Shown one piece after another: positions 1-6,273 of a DNA stretch of 52,663 nt. This stretch comes from an uncultured Muribaculaceae bacterium (GTDB lineage Bacteria > Bacteroidota > Bacteroidia > Bacteroidales > Muribaculaceae), in NCBI GenBank assembly GCA_910578365.1, contig CAJTRC010000008.1, positions 1-52,663 on the forward strand, given 5' to 3'. Made by a program: the position numbers and the translations under genes. How positions within the stretch are numbered: position 1 is the first letter of the stretch; each line of letters begins with the position of its first letter. The notes beneath the pieces are model-generated. The model saw only the letters and a program-made list of their open reading frames with translations. It had not been told where the DNA came from and did no database searches.

Positions 1-14
1 CTTTCGGTAATCAT
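1..14 (-). CDS. Insertion-sequence transposase, first codons only
   Basis: Only the ATG and three complete codons (M, I, T, E) are inside the window; the rest lies to the left. The call rests on its place just inside a terminal inverted repeat and on the matching 3' end at the other edge of the window. Too short for a family assignment on its own. Confidence 0.45.
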
Positions 15-73
15 GATACAGTATTTATTGTTTAGTACCTCTAAATTACTAAATATCAGTAATATTACCAAGA

Positions 74-103
74 GAATCGGCAACTTTTTTAAGCTGCCGA
101 TTC
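74..103. other. Hairpin in the insertion-sequence leader
   Basis: GAATCGGCA (74-82) pairs perfectly with TGCCGATTC (95-103) around a 12-base loop, between the terminal repeat and the transposase start. On the plus strand it is followed by a T-rich stretch, so it may end transcription leaving the element. On the minus strand it may fold over the transposase leader. Confidence 0.5.
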
Positions 104-139
104 AACTTTTTTATGGTGTTCCTTATCCCGAACTCGCGT

Positions 140-644
140 ATTTTGAATTGTTTGGCAGCGAGTGGGGGAAACGGTCGGCAAGCCTCGGCAATGCCGCAGC
201 GGCACGCGCCCAGAACTCTTTTGCCAGCGTGGTGCGCTTGCCGCTCCGCTGCCGCTTGCTCACATGAGCGTCCCAGCACCGGCGGAAAGCGTTCATTATT
301 GCCGCGTTGCTGGCATACTCCAAAACTTTGTCCTCAGGCAAATGCCGTCCGTCGCTCAGCGTATAGCTCTGGAAAAAGTCAAAGGCTGCGCCGTCAGGCT
401 CCACAGTGTCCATAAACACCCGGCTCTCGGCCTGTTCCTTTGCGTCCGGGTATCGCTTGTAAACCTCCGTTCGCCATTTCAGCGCGAAACTGTCGACGGC
501 ATACCAGGCCTGCCGACCGTTGCCGCCCTTGACCACTTGCTTGACCTGGCCTTTTCTCACCAGGGCTTTAAGATTGGCCGTGGTGATAATCCGCCCGGTG
601 AGCTCCGCGTGGCTTATGCAAAGTGTGCCGTTGATTATTTCCAT
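140..644 (-). pseudogene. Mu-like phage transposase A, N-terminal part, interrupted by the insertion sequence
   Basis: About 168 phage codons survive. The open frame then runs into the terminal repeat and stops at 123-125, so its last residues (from the tac gcg agt tcg gga codons) belong to the insertion sequence. The N-terminus has the layout I recall from Bacteroides Mu-like transposases: a short DNA-binding start (residues 1-60, with SHAELTG and an AVDSF segment), then a WRTEVYKRYPD-type linker and a WARAAAALPRLADRFPHSLP segment. The DDE catalytic domain would lie beyond the insertion and is absent here. The start is supported by the AGTAAAAGGA box directly upstream, shared with two other early phage genes. 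If no other copy exists, transposition of the prophage should be dead. Confidence 0.6.
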
Positions 645-654
645 TCCTTTTACT
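645..654 (-). promoter_or_regulatory. AGTAAAAGGA ribosome-binding-like box before the transposase gene
   Basis: Minus-strand AGTAAAAGGA directly abuts the ATG at 644. The identical 10-mer precedes the genes starting at 1482 and 1701. Chromosomal genes in this window lack such purine boxes, so this marks phage-type translation signals. Confidence 0.5.
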
Positions 655-707
655 ATCTTTGTGGCCTGTTACTCCAAGAACTATCCTTATGAAAAAGCCT
701 ACTGTTA

Positions 708-1085
708 TTAATCCTTGGGAAATCGCTTTTGCTGTAGTATATCCCGGACGCTATGCACTGTTTGAGAATCGGGAGTTAGTCCACAAGACTCTACAAAACT
801 TAGCACAGCTGCAAGACATTCAGTGTATTTCTCCCTCGGTGCCCGCCATTTACGCAGGTTCTGCCGGTAAAGCCGTACAAGCAGGAGAAGAACTTTGGAT
901 TGAAGAGCATTATCTACGGTCCGGAGAGCATCCGCCAATGCCTCGATATATGTTTGCCCGTCTGGTAGCTTCAATTTTTCAACGGTATTGGGAAAATACC
1001 GACGCGCCATTTCACGTCTCGCAACTGGGGATAGCACAGACGCGAGTTCTTCGGTTGAATATACGTACTTTGTAACTCTTTCCAT
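708..1085 (-). CDS. Small phage early protein, unknown function
   Basis: 125 residues, acidic-basic mixed and probably all helical, with no signal peptide or membrane segment. I do not recognise the family. It starts four bases after the stop of the 1090-1482 gene and precedes the transposase fragment, so it belongs to the same leftward early transcript. Mu-like phages carry small regulatory or accessory genes in this position. A weak TAGGAT box lies upstream of the start, not the full box seen on its neighbours. Confidence 0.5.
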   Translation of the reverse strand: MERVTKYVYSTEELASVLSPVARREMARRYFPNTVEKLKLPDGQTYIEALADALRTVDNALQSKVLLLLVRLYRQNLRKWRAPREKYTECLAAVLSFVESCGLTPDSQTVHSVRDILQQKRFPKD

Positions 1086-1089
1086 AATC

Positions 1090-1482
1090 CTACATATTTT
1101 CAGCCATCACCTGAATTTCCGTCAGCTGCGGGATAGTTATGCACTGCTTGTGCATAACCGTTTCGCCGCGTCGGTTTGTGACCCAGGTTTCCCCGGTCTG
1201 TTTGTCTATCTCCAACTTCACGCCGTTGTCGAAGTTCTGCACCATGAGTTCGCGCCCGTCCTCCGTGACGTTGTGCAGGGGCTCGCACTCCGGGCAGTGG
1301 AGCATTGGCGTAGCGCCATACACATGCTCCGCCGCATAGCGGATCTTGCGCGCCTTTTCATTGTCTGCACTATAGGTCAGGCACATATAAACGTATTTCG
1401 GGGTCACGTTGAAAACCTTGGCGAGCTTCGCCTGCGCCTCCGGACTTGCATCGATGTAGCGCTTTGTTACTACTGTTCTCAT
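1090..1482 (-). CDS. Phage early protein with a CPEC motif, unknown function
   Basis: 130 residues. The first half (KRYIDASPEAQAKLAKVFN then VTPKYVYMCLTY) looks like a helix-turn-helix-type recognition segment: residues 12-40 would fit 'ages a helix, turn, then a second helix'. The second half holds a single CPEC pair and a QTGETWVTNRRGE stretch resembling a beta hairpin. The start is supported by an AGTAAAAGGA box at 1484-1493 on the minus strand. Lying between the lysogeny switch and transposase, it could be a Ner-like early regulator, but this is inference from position and a weak resemblance. Confidence 0.5.
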   Translation of the reverse strand: MRTVVTKRYIDASPEAQAKLAKVFNVTPKYVYMCLTYSADNEKARKIRYAAEHVYGATPMLHCPECEPLHNVTEDGRELMVQNFDNGVKLEIDKQTGETWVTNRRGETVMHKQCITIPQLTEIQVMAENM

Positions 1483-1483
1483 A

Positions 1484-1493
1484 TCCTTTTACT
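1484..1493 (-). promoter_or_regulatory. AGTAAAAGGA ribosome-binding-like box
   Basis: Same 10-mer as at 645-654 and 1704-1713, one base before the ATG at 1482. It overlaps the stop codon of the upstream gene, suggesting translational coupling. Confidence 0.5.
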
Positions 1494-1701
1494 TTTTGAT
1501 TGTTTCTGTGTACTGGTCCTCAAACCACCGCTCCGCCTGTGCCTCGACCCATGCCGTGCCGCAGCAGCCTTGCGTTACGATTATCGCCGTAGTGTTGTCT
1601 ATCGCATAGGCGAACATTTCCGCCTCGGCGTTTATCATCTCCACGAAGTCGGGGAACTTCGACCACTCCCGGAACCCGATGCTTAGCTTGATTGCTTCCA
1701 T
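1489..1701 (-). CDS. Very small phage early protein, unknown function
   Basis: 70 residues, acidic, with a CCGTAWVEAQAERWF segment near the C-terminus. It is the first gene of the leftward early transcript, about 95 bases from the predicted start site. An AGTAAAAGGA box at 1704-1713 supports the start. No family recognised. Confidence 0.45.
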   Translation of the reverse strand: MEAIKLSIGFREWSKFPDFVEMINAEAEMFAYAIDNTTAIIVTQGCCGTAWVEAQAERWFEDQYTETIKK

Positions 1702-1703
1702 TG

Positions 1704-1713
1704 TCCTTTTACT
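1704..1713 (-). promoter_or_regulatory. AGTAAAAGGA ribosome-binding-like box
   Basis: Third copy of the 10-mer, two bases from the ATG at 1701. Confidence 0.5.
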
Positions 1714-1745
1714 TTGGTTTCTAATGCGTTTAACTCCGTGCTACC

Positions 1746-1777
1746 TTTGGCCACCTCCCCATTTTTTTGTATCTTTG
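1746..1777 (+). promoter_or_regulatory. Promoter for the phage repressor (TTTG / TATCTTTG)
   Basis: TTTG at 1746-1749 and TATCTTTG at 1770-1777 are separated by exactly 20 bases, matching the Bacteroidota -33/-7 consensus. Transcription would start near 1784 and reach the repressor ATG at 1885 after a roughly 100-base leader that carries both operator-like repeats and the opposing early promoter. Confidence 0.6.
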
Positions 1778-1803
1778 GGGGCGCTTACCTCGGTAACACG
1801 CTG

Positions 1804-1811
1804 CAAAGATA
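1804..1811 (-). promoter_or_regulatory. -7 element of the leftward early phage promoter
   Basis: Minus-strand TATCTTTG (CAAAGATA on plus) would start transcription near 1797 toward the early genes. The operator-like repeat at 1813-1827 covers the region directly upstream of this -7 box, where a bound repressor would block polymerase. No good TTTG is visible at -33. Confidence 0.45.
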
Positions 1812-1812
1812 A

Positions 1813-1827
1813 TACGCATTTGCGGAA
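1813..1827. promoter_or_regulatory. Operator-like repeat O1
   Basis: TACGCATTTGCGGAA has CGCA-TT-TGCG dyad symmetry. It matches 13 of 15 bases of the copy at 1853-1867, 40 bases away (about four helical turns). It overlaps the early promoter spacer. Probable binding site of the adjacent repressor. Confidence 0.45.
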
Positions 1828-1852
1828 ATAAAAAATTTTTCAGCAACTTTTT

Positions 1853-1867
1853 TACGCAGATGCGGAA
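1853..1867. promoter_or_regulatory. Operator-like repeat O2
   Basis: TACGCAGATGCGGAA, dyad CGCA-GA-TGCG, in the leader just upstream of the repressor start at 1885. The same-face spacing from O1 would allow cooperative binding or looping. Confidence 0.45.
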
Positions 1868-1884
1868 TTTTTAATGATTTCACC

Positions 1885-2337
1885 ATGACTATAAACGAAC
1901 GTTTCAACAAGATAATAAAAGCGCTATTCGGCGGCAATAAAAGCGCCTTTGCCAATACAATAGGCGTAGCACCGTCTGTTATTGACAACATAGTTGGCAA
2001 GCGACAAGGCAACCCCTCATTTGAAGTTCTTGAAAAGGTTTCCGCAATCGCGGAAATAAACTTAGAGTGGCTGATTGCCGATAGGGGAGAGCCTTTTGAC
2101 TTTCGGAGCGAAGACGAAAAAAAACAACCGGGTCGCCGGTCCTCTGAAATAGAATTAAAATTACTCGATATTCTCAGTCAAAAAGACCTCACCATTAGAC
2201 AACAGGCGGAAGAATTGGGGCAGTTGCGTGAACAGCTTGCACAGGCTCGCCGCGAAATCGAACGACTGGAAAAGGAAAAAAACGAGAATATCATTGCACA
2301 GGTCCATACGCAGACAGCCCCCGCCGTTGCCCCATGA
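1885..2337 (+). CDS. Xre/CI-type phage repressor with coiled-coil tail
   Basis: 150 residues. Residues 1-65 form a helix-turn-helix (FANTIGVAPSVIDNIVGKR as the turn and recognition helix, then NPSFEVLEKV and INLEWLIADRGEPF), the pattern of Bacteroidota phage/ICE repressors. Residues 85-135 are a long charged coiled coil (LSQKDLTIRQQAEELGQLRE onward), probably for oligomerisation. There is no peptidase domain of the LexA/CI self-cleaving kind, so induction would need another signal. It is transcribed away from the early genes toward the presumed phage end, as the c gene of Mu is. It is likely to bind the paired repeats at 1813-1867. Confidence 0.75.
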   Translation: MTINERFNKIIKALFGGNKSAFANTIGVAPSVIDNIVGKRQGNPSFEVLEKVSAIAEINLEWLIADRGEPFDFRSEDEKKQPGRRSSEIELKLLDILSQKDLTIRQQAEELGQLREQLAQARREIERLEKEKNENIIAQVHTQTAPAVAP

Positions 2338-3034
2338 GTCGCATTTGCTTTCCTTACCGTGTTTTTCCGTGCCCTCTAAACTGACCCCCTCCAGCTCCCC
2401 TAAATAGGGTTTTTAAGCGTTTTTTCTCCGTATTTTCAGCCCTTAAATACATTAAACGCTTATTATCAGCCACTTTAATGAATTTTAGCCGCTGTTTTAA
2501 GGGGGGCGTTTCTGACATTAAAGGGGGTCGTATCGCTTCAAAATTGCGGTTTTCATAGCCGATTTTGTCCGTATGGGGGTGCGTACCTATGCGCCAATGA
2601 CCACCCAACTGACTATCCAACTGACCATCCAACCCCTTTTTTCAAACGAAACGTGCACATTTTCGACCGCTCTTTTACCCCCGTTTTACCCCTCTCAGAG
2701 TACCCCGCAGCCATCGCCATTTAACGGCATATTTAACACCCGACCTCCCCGTTGGATCACTCATGTACATGGGCGCGCTGCGCTCGCTTCTTTCCGCCCT
2801 GCCAACCAACCGGCACAACTTCCCACAAACGCCGTAAACGCTTGAATTTCGCGCCCTCTGACCCTCTCCGGCTCATTCTACCGCCCGCACAACAGCAGCA
2901 GCCACACAGCCGGCGAAAACCAGCCATGCAGCCGCACAATATTAAAGCCAATTAAAGGGGAATTAAAGCCGCATTAAACGCTCGTTAAACGGCGCGGCCC
3001 GATTATTAAAGCCCAATTCAACTAAATTCAAGTT
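2338..3034. other. Non-coding prophage-end region
   Basis: No convincing gene. The plus strand is unusually C-rich at 2570-2930. Near 2398-2415 a short CCCTA/TAGGG hairpin followed by T5 could be a weak terminator for the repressor. At 2600-2635 a short 'ccaactgac' tandem repeat occurs. From 2937 to 3010 the trinucleotide-rich motif ATTAAA(G/C) recurs about six times. Open frames here (for example 2354-2632 minus) have low-complexity, unprotein-like composition. The region fits the non-coding end of a Mu-like phage beyond its repressor gene. Confidence 0.4.
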
Positions 3035-3053
3035 TTGGTAGTGTTCGTTTTTA
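3035..3053 (+). repeat. 19-base direct repeat, copy 1 (possible transposase end-binding site)
   Basis: TTGGTAGTGTTCGTTTTTA matches 17 of 19 bases of 3127-3145, 92 bases downstream. Mu-like phages carry several transposase-binding sites at each end. The position beyond the repressor fits, but this is inference. Confidence 0.4.
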
Positions 3054-3094
3054 TATTGTCATTAAACATTATTGTGTGTATACGCTTAATTTAT

Positions 3095-3107
3095 AGTGTA
3101 ATACACT
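3095..3107. repeat. Short palindrome AGTGT-AAT-ACACT
   Basis: Perfect 5-bp arms around three bases, between the two 19-base repeats. Function unknown; may be part of the prophage end complex. Confidence 0.3.
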
Positions 3108-3126
3108 CAAAACATCTCAGCTGCTA

Positions 3127-3145
3127 TTGGTAGTTTTCGTTTTGA
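3127..3145 (+). repeat. 19-base direct repeat, copy 2
   Basis: TTGGTAGTTTTCGTTTTGA, partner of 3035-3053. The host promoter begins by about 3190-3226, so the prophage-host junction probably lies just to the right of this copy. Confidence 0.4.
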
Positions 3146-3225
3146 TGCCTATAAATACAAATATCGGCCTGCCGAAAAAATACAAACTTTTTTGCAAATC
3201 AGTCGGATATTTCGTGCCAATTCAC

Positions 3226-3233
3226 TAACTTTG
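3226..3233 (+). promoter_or_regulatory. -7 element TAACTTTG for the PEP-synthase-like operon
   Basis: A perfect TAnnTTTG, 22 bases before the ATG at 3255, puts the transcript start near 3240. That excludes the longer in-frame start at 3192. No TTTG sits at the right -33 distance; the nearest is at 3191-3194, too far upstream. Confidence 0.45.
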
Positions 3234-3254
3234 TGTATTAAATACCAGCCGACG

Positions 3255-6236
3255 ATGAACGAAGAAGCAATGAGCCAATTGTATCTGAAAGATACAGCCT
3301 TTCAGAATCTGATGCAGAGCCGCGTATTCAGCGTGTTGCTTATAGCATCGCGCTACGACGCCTTTATGATGGAGGAAGACGGGCGTGTGGAAGAGCAGCT
3401 GTATTTCGAATATGTGGCGCTGAATCTCAGTTCGCCGCCGCGGGTTAAAAGAGTGTCGCATGTGAGCGAAGCCATTGAGGAGCTATCGCACAAACACTTC
3501 GACCTGGTTATTGCCATGCCCGGAGTTGAGTTGTCCGAAACATTCGAGGGAGCGCGCCTTATCAAGGCCTTCGACCCCAACATCCCTATAGTGGTGCTTA
3601 CACCGTTCAGCAAAGAGGTGTCGCGCAGGCTGCAGAACGAAGATTTGTCGAACATCGACTATGTGTTCTCTTGGCTGGGAAACATGGACCTTTTACTTGC
3701 CATCATAAAGCTGCTCGAAGACCGACTCAATGCCGCCGACATTGACAATGTAGGCGTGCAGATGATACTGCTGGTGGAAGATTCTGTGCGCTTTTACTCG
3801 TCGGTACTCCCGCATATATACAAATTCCTGCTCAAGCAGTCGATGGCCTTCAGTACCGAGGCCCTGAACGAGCACGAACAGATGCTGCGCATGCGCGGAC
3901 GTCCGAAGGTGATGCTCGCCCGCGATTACGAAGAGGCTGTGGCGCTTTACGAGCGCTACGGACAGCATTTTCTGGGCGTGATTACCGATGTGTCGTTCAA
4001 ACGCGGTGGTGTCAAGGACTCCGGAGCCGGCCTGAGGCTGGTGAAGTATCTGCACGACCGCGATGCCACACTGCCGGTGATTGTGGAATCGTCGGAAGTG
4101 GAAAACGCCGCCCCGGCTCGGGAACTCGGATGCACATTCCTTGACAAGAACTCCAAAAAGCTGTCGGTAGACCTCGGCGAGGCTATCATGCACGACTTCG
4201 GCTTCGGCGACTTTGTGATACGCGACCCCAAGGACGGGAGCGAGATAATGACCATACGCAACCTTAAGGATTTGCAGCGGCGCATACTTGATATTCCGGC
4301 CGACGCATTGTATCACCATGCGCTCAACAACGATATATCGCGCTGGCTGTACAGCCGTGCCCTATTTCCCTTGGCAGAGGTGATAAAGGAACACCGATTC
4401 AACTCTGTGGAAGACGCTCCGCGCGCCAGCCGCCTGTTCTTCGACCTGATAGTGAAGTACCGCAAGATGAAGAACCGGGGCGTGGTGGCTGTGTTCAAAA
4501 AAGACCGTTTCGACCACTACTCGAACTTTGCCCGCATAGGGCAGGGCAGCCTCGGCGGTAAAGGCCGCGGCCTTGCTTTCGTCGACTCAATCATAAAAAA
4601 GAATCCTGTGTGCGACAACTTCAGCGGCATGACCATAACCATACCGCGCACCGTTGTGCTATGCACCGATATATTCGATGAATTCATGGCTCAGAACCGT
4701 CTGTACCCCACGGCTCTGAGCAACATATCTGACGACGAGATTCTGGCATACTTTCTGGCCGCACGTCTGCCGGAGTCGCTGATTGAGGACTTTTTCGCTC
4801 TGTTCGAGGTTATCGACCGTCCGATGGCGGTGCGATCCTCGAGTCTGCTCGAAGACTCGCATTACCAGCCCTTCGCAGGCATATACTCCACCTACATGGT
4901 GCCGTGCCACCCGGACCCCTATGAGCGCATGCGCATGCTCGGCGAGGCAATCAAAGGCGTGTACGCTTCGGTATTCTATCAGGCCTCAAAGGCATATATG
5001 TCGGCCACCAGCAATGTAATCGACCAGGAAAAAATGGCCGTGATAATACAGGAAGTGGTAGGGCACAGCCATGGCGACTATTACTTTCCGTCGCTTTCCG
5101 GTGTGGGCCGCTCGCTCAATTACTATCCGCTGGGCGACGAGGTAGCCGAGGACGGCGTGGCCGAGATTGCGGTAGGACTTGGCAAATACATAGTCGACGG
5201 TGGTGTAAGCTTGCGCTTTTCGCCGCTGCATCCCGACAAGGTGCTGCAGACCTCGACCATCGATTTGGCCCTGCGCGATACACAGCGCGAACTCTATGCG
5301 CTGCCAATCAAGGACCAGGGACGCACATTCTCGGCCGACGACTCGTTCAACCTTGTGAAACTGCCCGTGCAGCAGTTTGCCGACACCGGCGTGCTGCGCT
5401 ACATGGTATCGACTTACGACGCCAACGACTGCATGATATACGACTACGAGCATGGCCGCGGACGCAGGCTGGTGACCTTTGCCAATATACTGCGCGACCG
5501 TGTAGTGCCTCTGGCTCCGGCCATCGACTTCATGCTCAAGCAGGGGCAGAGCGCCATGCAGCGCCCCATAGAAATTGAATTCGCCTGCAATATCACCCGC
5601 AACGCCGCCGACCCCACGAAATCGAAAGGACATATATACTGGTTGCAAATCCGGCCTATTATCGACCGCAAGGAACTGGTCGACGACGCCGCCCTCGATG
5701 TGCCGCCCTCGCGACTGCTGCTGCGTAGCAACACTGCCCTGGGGCATGGCCGCATCGACAATCTGTGCACAGTGGTGTATGTACGCACCGATACTTTCGA
5801 CTCTGCAAACAACCGCGCCGTTGTGGCCGAACTCAACGACCTTAACCGCCGCTTTGCCGAACTTAACGAAAACTACATACTCATAGGACCCGGCCGCTGG
5901 GGCTCGAGTGACGAGGCTCTGGGCATACCGGTACACTGGCCCGATATATCGCAGGCCCGTCTTATTGTAGAGGCATCGCTGCCCGACTACCGTATAGAGC
6001 CGAGTCAGGGCACTCACTTCTTCCACAATCTCACTTCGTTCGGGGTGGGGTACTTTACCGTCGACCCGGCCAGCGACTCCGGTCTTTACGACAGCGGATA
6101 CCTCGATTTGCAGCCTGCCGAGTACGAGAGCCGCTTCCTGCGGGTAGTTCGTTTTGCCAGTCCTCTGGAGGTAGCTATCAACGGCAGACGCGGAGTAGGT
6201 GTGGTGATAAAGCCGGATACCGATGCAACAGTATAG
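3255..6236 (+). CDS. Receiver-linked PEP-synthase-like ATP-grasp protein
   Basis: 993 residues in four parts. (1) A degenerate receiver-like fold, about 25-150, lacking the acidic pair and with DLVIAMPG in place of a phosphoacceptor. (2) A second receiver, about 170-310, that looks complete: E175-D176, D245 (GVITDVSF), S279 and K298. (3) A pyruvate-phosphate-dikinase/PEP-synthase ATP-grasp domain, about 420-830, with GGKGRGL around K436 and RSSSLLEDS from R527. (4) A C-terminal domain of about 170 residues with GPGRWGSSDEA and SQGTHFFHN motifs that I cannot assign. The swivelling phosphohistidine domain and the PEP-binding barrel of true PEP synthase are absent, so ordinary PEP synthesis is unlikely. 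Homologues are usually annotated as PEP synthase or PEP/pyruvate-binding protein. It heads an operon, with 37 bases to the coiled-coil gene. Confidence 0.75.
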   Translation: MNEEAMSQLYLKDTAFQNLMQSRVFSVLLIASRYDAFMMEEDGRVEEQLYFEYVALNLSSPPRVKRVSHVSEAIEELSHKHFDLVIAMPGVELSETFEGARLIKAFDPNIPIVVLTPFSKEVSRRLQNEDLSNIDYVFSWLGNMDLLLAIIKLLEDRLNAADIDNVGVQMILLVEDSVRFYSSVLPHIYKFLLKQSMAFSTEALNEHEQMLRMRGRPKVMLARDYEEAVALYERYGQHFLGVITDVSFKRGGVKDSGAGLRLVKYLHDRDATLPVIVESSEVENAAPARELGCTFLDKNSKKLSVDLGEAIMHDFGFGDFVIRDPKDGSEIMTIRNLKDLQRRILDIPADALYHHALNNDISRWLYSRALFPLAEVIKEHRFNSVEDAPRASRLFFDLIVKYRKMKNRGVVAVFKKDRFDHYSNFARIGQGSLGGKGRGLAFVDSIIKKNPVCDNFSGMTITIPRTVVLCTDIFDEFMAQNRLYPTALSNISDDEILAYFLAARLPESLIEDFFALFEVIDRPMAVRSSSLLEDSHYQPFAGIYSTYMVPCHPDPYERMRMLGEAIKGVYASVFYQASKAYMSATSNVIDQEKMAVIIQEVVGHSHGDYYFPSLSGVGRSLNYYPLGDEVAEDGVAEIAVGLGKYIVDGGVSLRFSPLHPDKVLQTSTIDLALRDTQRELYALPIKDQGRTFSADDSFNLVKLPVQQFADTGVLRYMVSTYDANDCMIYDYEHGRGRRLVTFANILRDRVVPLAPAIDFMLKQGQSAMQRPIEIEFACNITRNAADPTKSKGHIYWLQIRPIIDRKELVDDAALDVPPSRLLLRSNTALGHGRIDNLCTVVYVRTDTFDSANNRAVVAELNDLNRRFAELNENYILIGPGRWGSSDEALGIPVHWPDISQARLIVEASLPDYRIEPSQGTHFFHNLTSFGVGYFTVDPASDSGLYDSGYLDLQPAEYESRFLRVVRFASPLEVAINGRRGVGVVIKPDTDATV

Positions 6237-6273
6237 AACAACTGAATAATAACGTTTGAACTATAGAATATTA

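Larger units (their letters stand above)
1..139 (-). mobile_element. 5' end of an insertion sequence (probably IS982 family), cut by the window edge
   Basis: The right boundary is the terminal repeat ACGCGAGTTCGGGATAAG (minus-strand reading, 122-139), which occurs again at 52526-52543. Inside it lies a leader with a 9-bp stem (74-82 pairing with 95-103), then an ATG at 14-12 that reads M-I-T-E leftward off the window. IS982-family ends typically start with AC, and Bacteroidota members often begin with a similar peptide; that family match is recalled, not searched. The leader hairpin may keep outside transcription from reaching the transposase, as in many insertion sequences. The element interrupts the phage gene at 140-644. 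Confidence 0.7.

Noticed and set aside
988..1686. 232-residue plus-strand frame across the phage early genes
   Set aside because: It is antisense to three minus-strand genes with better start signals (AGTAAAAGGA boxes) and its composition (Cys-, His-, Leu-rich) is unlike a protein.
2354..2845. Open frames in the non-coding prophage tail (2354-2632 minus, 2573-2845 plus)
   Set aside because: They overlap on opposite strands, have low-complexity content, lack start signals, and cover the 'ccaactgac' tandem repeat.
3192..3254. Longer N-terminus for the PEP-synthase-like protein
   Set aside because: The -7 element at 3226-3233 lies inside it, so the transcript would begin after that start.
4986..6026. 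346-residue minus-strand frame
   Set aside because: Antisense shadow of the PEP-synthase-like gene; Val-, Gly- and His-rich composition typical of shadow frames in high-GC genes.
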